A DNA stretch of 64,000 nt from Capra hircus (lineage: Eukaryota > Chordata > Mammalia > Artiodactyla > Bovidae): contig NC_030836.1 in the NCBI RefSeq assembly GCF_001704415.2, positions 21,426,001 through 21,490,000 on the forward strand, written 5' to 3'. Below, in pieces: positions 11,291 through 22,350 of the stretch (position 1 is the stretch's first letter; the number at the start of each line of letters is the position of its first letter). Below the pieces are notes generated by a model. That model did no database searches. It was given only the letters and a program-made list of their open reading frames with translations, and was not told where the DNA came from. The translations under genes and the position numbers were made by a program.

Positions 11291-11668
11291 GAGTTCTCAC
11301 AGTGTCCCAGTTACCTCATTCTCACCTTGCTTCCTCCCTACACCCCTCCCCGCCAGGGTTGATGTTATCCTCTTCCAGAATACACCACAGATTCACAGAT
11401 GGGAATCGTCCTCCGCTCTGATATGATGCAAGCCAGGCAAAATGGGGATGCTATACATTCCCCATTGACAGGGGGAAAAAGTGAGACACAGGAGGCTAAC
11501 TGCCTTGCCAGATAGTCCACTCCTTTAGAGCAACTTCTGGGATAGGTTCTGTGGTCCATGCTTTTCTATTACGCCAAGTTAGAAAAACACTTCATCGTAA
11601 TTAATGTGTTATAATCAGCCTTCACTCTAAACTGTCTCTTAGTTTACAACTCAGTATGCAACTGGGTG
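11291..11668. other. unique DNA
   Basis: Nothing recognised. Confidence 0.35.
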
Positions 11669-11751
11669 TAGTGGGCTGGCCAAAAAGTTCATTCAGGTTT
11701 CCCATCACAGCATGTAGAAAAACCCAAATGAGCTTTTTGGCCAACCCAGTA
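11669..11751 (+). mobile_element. mariner-type MITE hairpin
   Basis: TAGTGGGCTGGCCAAAAAG at the left and CTTTTTGGCCAACCCAGTA at the right form imperfect terminal inverted repeats bordered by TA. GTTCATTCAGGTTT pairs with AAACCCAAATGAGC inside. Same family as the copy near 9 kb. Confidence 0.87.
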
Positions 11752-12089
11752 TAAAGTGGGATGATTTTCTAGTCTAGGGGGTGATCATATGGCCTCAGGA
11801 AGTAGGGTTTTTCTCTACTGCAGCTGACTGATTATTGACTAGCAGTCGATTTTCTAAAAACATCTGTCATGTTAGCGTCATTCCTGATAAAATGACACCT
11901 AATAGGTTCACGTTCCTCTTCTTCATCTATCACAATAGTAGTCAAAAGAATTCTGTAAACCTTCATTTAACTTCTTCTCCATCACAACTTTAATCTATTT
12001 CGGAAAAACAGGTTAACTAGCATTACCTCTTTAGAGGCTGGCATGATCCCCAGCACAAAGCACTAACTAAAAACATCTATTAAACAATA
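11752..12089. other. unique DNA
   Basis: Nothing recognised. Confidence 0.35.
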
Positions 12090-12300
12090 ACAAAAAATTA
12101 TTGAGTACTTACTAATTAGCAGACACTGTGCTAAGGATTTAAATGTGACATCTCATTTATTTTCATACTGATTTCTTAAAGTAGATATAGTTACTCTCCA
12201 GTTTAGAGTAGAAGAAAATTAAACCTCGAGATGTTAAGTTATTTAATCACAAAATTTAGAAAGTAGCAGAACTGGGATTCAAATTCAGACCACTTATTTG
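12090..12300 (-). mobile_element. MIR SINE, antisense
   Basis: TTGAGTACTTACTAATTAGC, AGACACTGTGCTAAGGATTT, CATCTCATTTATTTTCATAC, then GAACTGGGATTCAAATTCAG in the complement order of MIR. Confidence 0.8.
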
Positions 12301-12423
12301 AATTTAAAAAATCAATGAACAGATGGATTGAATTTGCTGACAATTCACCAGGCATCATATAATCTGTCTCCAACTACTGCAAACACTAGACTTAATGAAA
12401 CTGGGTCATTTGTAGAGATATGG

Positions 12424-12697
12424 CGGAGAAGGCAATGGCACCCCACTCCAGTACTCTTGCCTGGAAAATCCCATGGATGGAGGAACCTGGTAGGCTGCAG
12501 TCAATGGGGTCGCTAGGAGTCGGACATGACTGAGCGACTTCGCTTTTACTTTTCACTTTCATGCATTGGAGAAGGAAATGGCAACCCACTCCAGTGTTCT
12601 TGCCTGGAGAATCCCAGGGACGGGGGAGCCTGGTGGGCTGCTGTCTCTGGGATAGCACAGAGTCGGACATGACTGAAGCAACTTAGCAGCAGCAGCA
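12424..12697 (+). mobile_element. Bov-A2 SINE with perfect target duplication
   Basis: Dimeric Bov-A body: CGGAGAAGGCAATGGCACCC, CATGCATTGGAGAAGGAAATGG and the CAGCAGCAGCAG tail. GTAGAGATATGG occurs at 12412-12423 and 12698-12709, a twelve-base duplication in the host L1. The close match to consensus suggests a fairly recent insertion. Confidence 0.95.
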
Positions 12698-12839
12698 GTA
12701 GAGATATGGATGGACCTGGAGTTTGTCAGAGTGAAGTCAAAAAGAGCAAGTATTGTACATTAATGCATACATGTCAAATCTAGAAAAATGATACAGATGA
12801 ACCTATTTCCAAGACATGAGTAGAGACACAGATGTAGAC

Positions 12840-12877
12840 AATGGACGTGTGTGTGGGGGGGGCGGTGGGGGGGGAAG
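12840..12877 (+). repeat. G-rich simple sequence
   Basis: GTGTGTGTGGGGGGGGCGGT followed by another run of eight G. Two long G runs and shorter ones within 40 bases of L1 sequence. Confidence 0.85.
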
Positions 12878-13185
12878 CGTCAAATTGGGAGATTAGGATT
12901 GACATATATATGTTATCATAAAATAGATAGCTAGTGGGAACCCACTTTAAAGCACAGGAAGCTTAGGTCGGTGCTCTGTGATGACCTTGACGGGTGGGAT
13001 GGAGGGGGTGGAAAAGTCCAAGAAGGAGGGGATAACGTGTGTGTGTATTTATGATTCACTTGATTGTATAACAGAAACTAGCATATCATTGTAAAGCAGT
13101 TGTACTCCAGTTTAAAAAATATTTTAAAAACTAAGAAGCATAAAAATCACCTATTTGTACGTAATTACCATAATATGGTTTCGCG

Positions 13186-13420
13186 TTTGTGTTTCTTAAC
13201 CCAAGGACATTTGGTTATTTCTGGAGACATTTTTGGTTTTCTCCACTAGGAGGGGGAGTTGCTCTGGCATCTAGGAGGCAGAGGCCACAGATGCTTCTAA
13301 ACCTCCTCGTACAGTTGTGACTTGGCAGCAGCAGCAGCACAACGCACAGGACAGGGCCCGCAGTAAGGAACTGTCTGGCGCACTATGTCAATTGCGTCAA
13401 ATTTAAGAAACCTTGCTCTC
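13186..13420 (+). mobile_element. MER20-like hAT-Charlie element
   Basis: GGACATTTGGTTATTTCTGG, AGACATTTTTGGTTTTC, GGCATCTAGGAGGCAGAGG, CAGATGCTTCTAAAC, GCACAGGACAGGGCCC and TCAAATTTAAGAAACC follow the MER20 order. A short GCA run lies inside. Confidence 0.78.
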
Positions 13421-13559
13421 TATCATATGGCTCTTCATAGGAAGCCAAATCATATTGAAACCACTCCTGTTTAAGAAAAAAAAAATTCTCATCAGATCAC
13501 ACAACATGCAAAACTCACCAAATAACACTTTCCTATAGAAATAACTGGATATGAATTTG

Positions 13560-13655
13560 AGCAAACCCTGGGAGGCAGTGTGCCGAGGAGTCTGGCGTAC
13601 TACAGTCCACGGGGTCACAAAGAGTTGGACACAACTTAGTGCCTGAACAACAACA
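13560..13655 (+). mobile_element. 3' fragment of a Bov-type SINE
   Basis: GAGTCTGGCGTACTACAGTC, CACGGGGTCACAAAGAGTTGG, then CTGAACAACAACA. Only the last 90 bases of the SINE body are present. Confidence 0.75.
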
Positions 13656-14177
13656 TAGAAACAATAAAAGTGGTAACAGAAGACGAGTGCTGACAGCATT
13701 CCTTCTTCCTGTAGATCAGCAATGCTTTGCTAAAATGCAAAACTGAGGAGGAAATAGACACCATTTCATGTTGCAGATATGCCCTGACACATTAAAGACA
13801 GACAAGTCACCTGACCAGCAAGAAGCCAGTAACCCATTCTGCTTGGGGCGGCAGGAATTCACTATTACATACTTGAAAAGGGAAGGGAAACAAATCCCTA
13901 CAGATACACTTCAATGTCATTTAACATCTGTTTCAAAATGATTATCAAGGTACCAAGCCGGTTTCCAACCCTGAATACCAGGCAACGAAAGGAAGGCATA
14001 GCAAGACTGCAGTTGTTGGATCTGGACTCTAGGTGGCAGCAGCACATAAGTGCATGGCTTCACCCCTGAACATTGTTTAAATTCTCTCGGAACAAAAGAA
14101 GTAAACATGATTTCCCCAACAATTCTCACCAATGCCTTGTATTTCTTTTACTGGACTTAAAGTTATTAAGCTGCCTT
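13656..14177. other. unique DNA
   Basis: No repeat or exon recognised. Confidence 0.4.
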
Positions 14178-14190
14178 TGTTTTCTGAATA

Positions 14191-14348
14191 GTGTACCCTG
14201 CCAGTCTCCTCTGTCCATGGAATTCTCCAGGCAAGAAGACGTGTGGGTTGCCATTTCCTTCTCTGGGGATCTTTCTAAACCAGGGATCAAACCTGGGTCT
14301 CCTGCATTGCAGGCAGATTCCTTACATCTGAGCCACAGGGAAGCCCCC
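14191..14348 (-). mobile_element. Bov-tA SINE, antisense, with target duplication
   Basis: CAGTCTCCTCTGTCCATGG to CATCTGAGCCACAGGGAAGC. TGTTTTCTGAATA is found at 14178-14190 and 14349-14361, a thirteen-base perfect duplication. The 3' end of the SINE is truncated. Confidence 0.93.
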
Positions 14349-14524
14349 TGTTTTCTGAATAAATCTTTTGTATTCTTGAATAGTTGTTTCTCTACATAAC
14401 AAATATTCAGTGTACATGTGAGTATGCATACATATAATTATATATATGAACATAAACTGCATATATTATATGTAATTATATAAATTATACATCTGCCATT
14501 TATAATAATGATGTTGATCATATT

Positions 14525-14700
14525 TGTCACTCTTTATTGAGCATTTTCTCACTTACTTAATACTTTTAATCATCTTATGTGGAATGTATTAGCTTTTTCC
14601 TTTTGTAGTTTAATTTCCAAGGATGAAGAAGATCAAACAGCCTGGCCAGGGTCAGACAGCATAATGAGCACCAGAAGGGAGATTCATATTATACATTTCA
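14525..14700 (-). mobile_element. MIR-like relic, antisense
   Basis: TTTATTGAGCATTTTCTCAC, ATACTTTTAATCATCTTATG and GTCAGACAGCATAATGAGC are in MIR complement order, strongly diverged. Confidence 0.5.
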
Positions 14701-15260
14701 GAGAGCCCAAAGTCTGTGAGCTTTTTGAGGTTAGGGATTTTATCTTAATTTCTATTCTTCCTCACCAAACAGAGATAAGTGCTATAAATGTATTGCATCA
14801 GTTGCAAAAACAATTTGTGCCCATTTCCTGCTGTTAGGGAAAAATAATTCATATGGGAAAATGAAGGCCCTACCCCAGACTAATTAAATCAAGCATTTCT
14901 CATGAAGGGGAGTTTTCTTAAAGGTCTCCAGGTTATTCTAATATGCAGCAAGTGTTGAGAATCCATAGGGTAGTGACCATGAGAGTCACATTTTCAGTAG
15001 TTTGAGATGCCTTTTCTCACTTTTTGATAAGTCCTCAAAGACAGAACTGAAAATGCCAAATAGCTGTGGAGAAGGTTACGAAAGTAAAGTTTGCCACTGA
15101 AGGAGACACAAGCTTGCAGCCCACCAAAGCCATTAACATCCCATCCAATCTGTGGTCTATTTCTTTTGCGATTTTGTGACTTCAGTGACAGAGGCAGCAA
15201 CCTGTTTTTGTCTATTTCCATAAACAGCATTTCCATGCAAGGGTGACATTCATAGAAATT
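14701..15260. other. unique DNA
   Basis: A minus-strand 128-codon frame (14994-15380) crosses unique DNA and SINE sequence and resembles no known protein. Confidence 0.4.
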
Positions 15261-15319
15261 TGGTGCGGTGGTAAAGTATCTGCCTGCCAATACAGGGGAT
15301 GCAAGATACATGGGTTCAA

Positions 15320-16132
15320 ATAAATGCTGGAGAGGGTGTGGAGAAAAGGGAACCCTCTTACACTGTTGGTGGGATTGCAAACTAGAACAGCCACCATGGA
15401 GAACAGTGTGGAGATTCCTTAAAACCTGAAAATAGAACTGCCATATGACTCAGCAATCCCACCACTGGGCATACACATTGAGGAAACCAGAATTGAAAGA
15501 GACACATGTACCCCAATGTTCATCGCAGCTCTGTTTATAATAGCCGGGACATGGAAGCAACCTAGATGTCCACCAGCAGGCAAATGGATAAGAAAGCTGT
15601 GATACATATACACATGGAATATTACTCAACCATTAAAAAGAATGCATTTGAATCAGTTCTAATGAGGTGGATGAAACTGGAGCCTATTATACAGAGTGAA
15701 GTAAGTCAGAAAGAAAAATACTGATACAGTATATTAACACATATTCATGGAATTTAGAAAGATGGCAACGACAACCCTATATTCAAGACAGAAAAAGAGA
15801 CACAGATGTAAAGAACAGACTTTTGGACTCTGTGGGAGAAGGGGAGGGTGGGATGATTTGAGAGAATAGCTTTGAAACATGTATATTACCATATGTGAAA
15901 TAGATAACCAGTCCAAGTCTGATGCATGAAACAGGGCACTCAAAGCCGGTGCACTGGGATGACCCAGGGGGATGGGATGGGGAGGGAAGTGGTAGAGGGG
16001 TTCAGGATGGGGGACACATGTACACACGTGGCTGATTCATGTCAATATACGGCAGAAGCCACCACAATACTGTAAAGTAATTAGCCTCCAATTTATATTA
16101 ATTAATTAATTTAAACATATAAAAAGATTTTC
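15320..16132 (+). mobile_element. L1 3' end inserted in a SINE
   Basis: ATGCTGGAGAGGGTGTGGAG, ACTGTTGGTGGGATTGC, CCATATGACTCAGCAATCC and GGCATACACATTG are the L1 ORF2 C-terminal region, here with stops. The ruminant L1 3' UTR follows, ending AATACTGTAAAGTAATTAGC and an A/T tail. GGGTTCAA flanks it at 15312-15319 and 16133-16140. Confidence 0.9.
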
Positions 16133-16240
16133 GGGTTCAATCCCCGGGTCAGGAAGATCCCTTGGAGTAGGAAATGGCAGCTCAGTCCAGTATTCTTGCC
16201 TAGAAAATTCCATGGACAGAGGAGCCTCACTGGCTACAGT

Positions 16241-16454
16241 TCTGTGCTGTGCTTAGTCGCTCAGTCGTGTTTGACTCTTTGCAACCCCATGGACTGTAGC
16301 CCGCCAGGCTCCTCTGTCCATGGGGATTCTCCAGGCAAAAATACTGGAGTGGGTTACCATGCCCTTCTCCAGAGGATCTTCCCAACCCAGGGATGGAACC
16401 CAGGTCTCCTGCATTGCAGGTGGATTCTTTACCAGCTGAGCCACCAGGAAAGCC
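16241..16454 (-). mobile_element. Bov-tA SINE, antisense, nested
   Basis: GTGCTTAGTCGCTCAGTCGTG, CCATGGACTGTAGCCCGCC, CCCTTCTCCAGAGGATC and CAGCTGAGCCACCAGG. It sits inside the 3' half of the outer sense SINE. Confidence 0.9.
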
Positions 16455-16490
16455 AGGGGTCAAAAAGAGTTGGACATAACTGAGCACACA

Positions 16491-18526
16491 CCCATGCACA
16501 GAGCGGTAGATACAGTTAGAATCATTTCTGTCCTACATCACTGATTATATTCTAGGACCTCAGCAACAAGTCCAAGGTACATCTTGAGATATGATTAATT
16601 ATTAATACTAACTCCAAGTTACTATTATTGAACACAGAGCCTCACAAATAATGAATAAGCAATAACCTTTTGCAGAATGAGTAAGCGGACGAATGGACTT
16701 AGAGTGACTTATTGAGCGAAGAAATCCCTGACTGGACTTTCAGTTAATCTTCAGAAATCCACCTCAAGACTATTTAGTTATCTCTACCAATATTTCTATC
16801 TAACCAGTTGTTTAAAAAATAAAGATTGATTTGACAGCTCAGATAAAGTTCTCCTTTCCCCATTTTTTTTTTTTAAACACCACTGATGTAAATGTAGAAC
16901 TGAACTCAGAAATGAAGGTCTGAGAAGCTTTGTGACTGTTTTAACATAACTATGAGATATAATGAAGAACATTTGAAGCTATTCTGAGGTGGCACAACAA
17001 AGGTGGCTTGCCTTTGGGAAGATGAGAGAATGGGTTTTTTTTTTTGTTCATTTGTTTGCTTTGGTTTGCCTTGGCCAAACTATGAAAAACTATGTCATTC
17101 TGCAGGACTTATTCAAGAAGACTGACTCCTATGTATTGTGCTCATATGTTAAGAATCTATTCTGGATTACATATAATTAACTCATAGTCAATGTCAGCAA
17201 GATAGCAATTTCTAGACATGTTAACATGTTGACATCTTCCAGAATGATAATGCCAATTCCCCCATAAAATGAAACCAGCCATGTTAATTGTTTCTTTGTT
17301 TTGTCATTTATATTCCCGTAGATTCCTTATCCTGAATAATGGCACTCAGGAAGCTAACAGTTCTTCCAATGACAGCGGCATAACATCCAGTGCTTTGAAA
17401 GGCAGAGAGCTCAGAGCAAAAACTGCAAGAGCTGCCCTAGAGTAAGGAAACTAAAGGTGGAGACACCCTTAGCAGAGTCCCCGAAGAACCTGGTAATCCA
17501 TACAAAGTATCAAGGCACAGCTGTGGAGGTGACGGGGGCATTCCCTAATTCCCAAGACGTCAGCAAAGTCCTTTACTCGGCACTTTCTGTATGTGGGGCT
17601 CCGTATGTGCCTTACTTTGTTCTGTATGTAATATTGTTCTTAAATATTAGGCAGGTGGTGATTCAGTACCTTCTGGTAGGCCCTGTTATGAATAGCTCTG
17701 ATACAGCAGGAATTATCAGGAGGAAGGAAAAGCAGTTTCCAGTGAGGATACTATGTCAGAGTGAATCAGAGAGACAGAGAGACAGGGAGAGTCCCCTCCC
17801 ACCCAGAAGGTGGAAAAAGAAGGGAGAGAGGGCACTAGATACCTTGTGCCACTGATTGTCTTTGTCCACGCAGCCTGCAAGGATGTATTTTCTGAGTGTG
17901 TGGGTTGTTTGACTTCTGTTTTTTTCTGTCAGCAGCAAAGATATTGTGAAGTGTTGAATCTGTGATACACAGAGTAGGTTGGACTGAGATGACAAAACAG
18001 CCACAACTCACACAGGCCAAACAAGCTGTCCTTGGCATTCAGAATCCTGAAGATGAAGCATTTACAGCATAACAGGAGGATTTGGGAGTTTAAAATCTCC
18101 CCCCATCTTTTCGTTCTCCAAGAGTAAGGCTGTTCTGGCAATTTAACCCCAGGCTTTTGCCCGTCTCAGGTTTACTGGAGCCTTCCATGGCCAGGCCAGG
18201 AGATGAAATACGGTCTGCAAATGACTCTAACCCATGACTTCAGAGGCAACAACTAATTGAGAAAGAGTGTCAAGAGAGATGCCTCAGGAATGAAGGTTAC
18301 ACGCCCTTAAAGGAGAGTGAAGATGGAAGAGAGACAGAGGACCTAGACCCACTGTGAGAACATGTGCAGGCCTGGGCTTGATCCCCAGGCTGAGTGGAGG
18401 AAGGACAGCGCCAGTTTTAGAGCACCCAGAGGGCATGGCCCGGATGGTGAAGAACCTAGCAAACCGTGGTTGTGAGAAGGGTGGAGTGGACTCCACAGAG
18501 TGATCAGCTGCCACTTACATTTTGTG
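16491..18526. other. 2 kb of unique DNA
   Basis: No repeat recognised. The 132-codon plus frame at 17457-17855 has mixed composition, no motif and no splice context, so it is not called. T runs occur at 16864 and 17035. Confidence 0.4.
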
Positions 18527-18735
18527 TGTGTGTTAGTATCTCAGTCATGTCCAACTCTTTGTGACCCCATAGACTGTAGGCCGCCAGGCTCCTCTGTCCA
18601 CGGGATTCTCAAGGCAAGAATCCTGGAGTGGGTTGCCAGTTCCTTCTCCAGGGGATCTTCCCAAACCAGAGATTGAACCTGCATCTCCTGCATTGCAGAT
18701 GGATTCTCTGCCATCTGAGCCACCACGGGAGCCAC
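18527..18735 (-). mobile_element. Bov-tA SINE, antisense
   Basis: GTTAGTATCTCAGTCATGTCC to CCATCTGAGCCACCACGGGAG. The body is complete. Confidence 0.92.
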
Positions 18736-18774
18736 TCACAGTTTAAGCAAGCTCTGCTATATGCCAGGCTCTTA

Positions 18775-18880
18775 AATGCAACAGTCCAGAAGGCAGATGT
18801 GTCTATATCCATTTTGTAGACAAGGCAACTTAGGCTCACTGAAGAGCAGGAACTTGCAAGGTAGTACTCTTTGTGTAAGG
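18775..18880 (-). mobile_element. MIR-like fragment, antisense
   Basis: ATCCATTTTGTAGACAAGGC and TTAGGCTCACTGAAGAGCAGG resemble the MIR complement core. Short and diverged. Confidence 0.4.
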
Positions 18881-19184
18881 CAGAGAGCTGGGAAAGAGAA
18901 GTCTTGGTTGGGTGGTGAGGAAACTAAACTACGTAAGCTACAAGGTACCTTACAGGTCAGTATCCAATGCTTTCTTTTACACAGATGCTGACAAGAAGGG
19001 TCTAACAATACCATGACTTGCTCAAGATGTTTTGCCCAGATCACCTGAGTCTCATCTTTGTTGAGTCTTCAAACAGGGCTACCCAATTGATTTTCAAATA
19101 AGCAACTGTTTTACTTAATTTTTCTTTTAAATCCCCATGTTTTGGTGGAATAAAACAACTTTGATGATGGTGGTGGTGATGATA

Positions 19185-19350
19185 ACCATTCTTTATTAGG
19201 TTAAGAGTCCTCTCTACCTCTCACAATGAATCTGTCATAAATATCATTAATCCCCTGTGTACAGATGAGAAAATTCATTCTCACAATAGCTGCATGACTT
19301 ACTCAAAGTGACAAAACAGGACCAGGGCTCCATCTTATATTTTATTCTAA
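19185..19350 (-). mobile_element. MIR SINE, antisense
   Basis: AATCCCCTGTGTACAGATGAG, GCATGACTTACTCAAAGTG and CAGGACCAGGGC follow the complement of MIR. Confidence 0.6.
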
Positions 19351-19503
19351 AATCTGCATACTTTTTCCATATCATGCTAAAAAGAATTTATCTGCAAAAC
19401 TTATTCATTAAGAACTAATTTAGTCCCCATTTTAACTAAGCAGAAACAAACAAAAGTCCTATTTAGAATATCCATTGACTAGTATAAGGAAACCTAAATT
19501 ACA

Positions 19504-20813
19504 AAGAAAGGCAATGCCAAAGAACATTCAAACTACCGCACAAATGCACTCATCTCACATGCTAGCCAAGTAATGCTGAAAATTCTCCAAGCCAGGCTTC
19601 AGCAATACGTGAACCAAGAACTTCCAGATGTTCAAGCTGGATTTAGAAAAGGCAGAGGAACCAGAGATCAAATTGCCAACATCCGCTGGATCATTGAAAA
19701 TGCAAGAGAGTTCCAGAAAAACGTCTACTTCTGATTTATTGACTATGCCAAAGCCTTTGACTGTGTGGATCACAATAAACTGTGGAAAATTCTGAAAGAG
19801 ATGTGAACACCAGATCACCTGACCTGCCTCCTGAGAAATCTGTATGCAGGTCAAGAAGCAACAGTTTGAACAGGACGTGGAACAACAGACTGGTTCCAAA
19901 TTGGGAAAGGGCTGTGTCAAGGCTGTATATTGTCACCCTTCTTATATACAGAGTACAAATGCTGGGCTGGATGAAGCACAAGTTGGTATCAAGATTTCCA
20001 AAAGAAATATCAATAATAACCTCAAATATGCAGAGGACACCATGCTTATGGCAGAAAGCTAAGAGGAATTGCTGAGCCTCTTGATGAAAGTGAAAGAGGA
20101 CAGTGAAAAAGTTGGCTTAAAACTCACCATTCAAAAAACTAAGATCATGGCATCCGGTCCCATCACTTTATGGCAAATAGATGGGGAAACAATGGAAGCA
20201 GTGAGAGACTTTATTTTTGGTGGGCTCCAAAATCACTGCAGATGGTGACTGCAGCCATGAAATTAAAAGACGCTTGCTCCTTGGAAGAAAAGCTATGACA
20301 AACCTAGATAACAGCATATTAAAAAGCAGAGATATTACTTTGCATACAAAGGTCTGTCTAGCCAAAGCTATGGTTTTTCCAGTGGTCATGTATGGATGTG
20401 AGAATCAGACCTTAAAGAAAACTGAACACCGAAGATTTGATGCTTTTGAACTGTGATGTTGGAAAAGACTCTTGAGAGTCCCTTGGACTGCAAGGATATG
20501 AAACCAGTCAATCCTAAGAGAAATCAGTCCTGAATATTCATTGGAAGGACTGATGTTGAAGCTGAAGCTCCAATACTTTGGCCACCTGATCCAAAAAATC
20601 AACTCACTAGAAAAGACCCTGATGCTAGGAAAGATTGAATTCAGGAGGAGAAGGGTACGACAGAGGATGAGGTGGTTGAATGGCATCACTGACTCGACGG
20701 ACATGAGTCTGAGCAAGCCCCGGGATTTGGTGATGGACAGGGAAGCCTGGTGTGCTGCACTCCATGGGGTCACAAAGCTGGACATGACTGAGCAACTCAG
20801 CTGAACTAAACTG
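19504..20813 (+). mobile_element. BovB LINE, 5' truncated, with target duplication
   Basis: About 1.3 kb of BovB from GGCAATGCCAAAGAACATTC to the ACTGAGCAACTCAGCTGAAC tail. AAATTACA lies at 19496-19503 and 20814-20821. The RT region is recognisable (AGFRKGRGTRDQIANIR, the FIDYAKAFDCVDH palm motif, then a degraded DD box read as YAEDTMLMAES). Stops and frameshifts split it into short frames, so it is inactive. Confidence 0.94.
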
Positions 20814-20826
20814 AAATTACAGTTAA

Positions 20827-21143
20827 TTTAGGTCAAATTATTATTATTTGTATAATAATTTTTATTTATATATTTATATGCAAATAATATTATTTATATA
20901 ATAATTAGTCTTCCCATTCTAGCTCAGAGGGTAAAGCTACAATGCAGGAGACCTGGGTTTGATCCCTGGGTTGGGAAGATCTCCTGGAGAAGGAAATGAC
21001 AACCCACTCCTGTACTCTTGCCTGGAAAATCCCATGGAATGAGAAGCCTGGTAGGCTACAGTCCATGGGGTCGCAAAGAGTTGGACACAACTGGGCGACT
21101 TCACTTTCATATAATAATTAATATTATAATAATTTGACCTAAA
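20827..21143. repeat. A+T-rich inverted repeat split by a SINE
   Basis: TTTAGGTCAAATTATTA at 20827-20843 is the exact complement of TAATAATTTGACCTAAA at 21127-21143. The interior is nearly pure A/T except for the inserted Bov-tA. Without the SINE the palindromic unit is about 105 bases. It could be an old MITE or an A/T-rich hairpin; the family is not recognised. Confidence 0.75.
20908..21108 (+). mobile_element. Bov-tA SINE with target duplication
   Basis: TTCCCATTCTAGCTCAGAGG to GGGCGACTTCACTTTC. ATATAATAATTA flanks it at 20896-20907 and 21109-21120. Confidence 0.93.
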
Positions 21144-22180
21144 GTCTATATTTCGGTGAGCTCATGTACCCTTGACATTGGTGAAAGTACAAGTTCCATC
21201 TGCTTTTTGAGACACTGAATTTAGCGTATGAACTCCCATTTCTGAAAGCATAAGACATGAGGAGTCATGATAACTCAAGGTGAGAACTACTTCGTTACAT
21301 ATTCTTGAAAATAATTACTGCTGATTTTATATTATCAGACTTTATATCACACTGAATTAAATTATAAACCTCAAAGAGTTTATTCACACATTTGTAGCTG
21401 AAAGCACAGACCAGCATTTGTGATCTGCTTTCCATTAAGGTTCCCAACAAAAATCTCTGAGATGCTGAAGGCTTATGAATTTCTTTCTATAGAAACAAAG
21501 GCTCTATAAATCCACAAGAGCTTTAGTCTCTTAAAGAAAAAAAAAAATTACAAAAGAGAAATGATAGATGAGCCTTGCTAGAAATTTTAATTAAACCTCT
21601 GTGACTGAAAAATTCTGAATCAGGCCAGCGGCAGCTGCACTCTGACATGACCTACTACCACAGCAGAGGCGGGGACACGTGTCAGGAAATAGACACCCTG
21701 TGAGAACAGTCACAGTACCCTTGAATTTCATTTCGCCCGGCTCTCCATAAGGTCCAGCTTTGAAGGGCCTTGTGGGAGACCTCTCTAACTCAGAGAATAA
21801 GTCAGAATACAAAGAAATCGGCTCTTGGTTGCTTAGTGACAGGAGAGTATGGACCACAGCGTGTCTTTAGTGTGTGTGTGTGCTGGCCCTTGTTTGTCAG
21901 AAGACAGGATGCCCTGTCATTCTGCACTGCTTGCTGCAGTAATTAAGTAATTAAAAGCCCTGACCATGGAAGTTTCCATATGAAACTTCTCAAAGAACTA
22001 GGATTAAAGAATACAGGCTACCCACATAAATATTATAATAAATGCTCCTCTTCTGTTGCAGGCTTTACCAACCAGGCATTTAGGAGATGCATGCTTTCTT
22101 ATCCATACTTCCACAGGTTCACTCCCAGGTTTTGACATGCTCTGGGGGACAGGAGGAAGAACTTGAACTTGATATAACAT
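21144..22180. other. unique DNA
   Basis: Nothing recognised. The minus frame 21591-21857 has no identifiable homology. Confidence 0.4.
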
Positions 22181-22184
22181 GAAC

Positions 22185-22350
22185 ATGGTTCCATCTTGAC
22201 TCCATCACTTATTAGTTGTCTGACTCTAGTCTGTTAATCTCTTCATCTAGCGAGCCTTGGGGATTGTTTGTGATAAGGTCAAACTGCCCTTAATTCAAAG
22301 TGCTTGGTAAATAGCCAAGCATTAAATAAATATAAAGTGCTGTAAGTAAT
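22185..22350 (+). mobile_element. MIR SINE
   Basis: CTTGACTCCATCACTTATTAG, TTGTCTGACTCTAG, then GTTAATCTCTTCATC and AAAGTGCTTGGTAAATAGCC follow MIR order. Confidence 0.65.

Larger units (their letters stand above)
12393..13125 (+). mobile_element. L1 3' end carrying a Bov-A2 insertion
   Basis: L1 sequence AATGAAACTGGGTCATTTG leads into GTAGAGATATGG, resumes after the SINE with ATGGACCTGGAGTTTGTCAG and ends GTAAAGCAGTTGTACTCCAG plus an A-rich tail. Ruminant L1 3' region, 5' truncated. Confidence 0.82.
15261..16490 (+). mobile_element. Bov-tA SINE split by an L1 and by a second SINE
   Basis: Three ordered pieces of one sense SINE. The first is GGTAAAGTATCTGCCTGCC to TGGGTTCAA (to 15319). The second is GGGTTCAATCCCCGGGTC to TGGCTACAGT (16133-16240). 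The third is GGGGTCAAAAAGAGTTGGAC (from about 16456). L1 and an antisense SINE fill the gaps. Confidence 0.85.

Noticed and set aside
14994..15380. 128-codon minus-strand frame
   Set aside because: Spans unique sequence, a SINE head and the start of an L1; no protein similarity.
17457..17855. 132-codon plus-strand open frame
   Set aside because: No recognisable domain, no splice sites at its ends, and a composition shift midway; likely chance in unique DNA.
21591..21857. 88-codon minus-strand frame in G+C-richer DNA
   Set aside because: No homology recognised and no splice context; not enough to call an exon.
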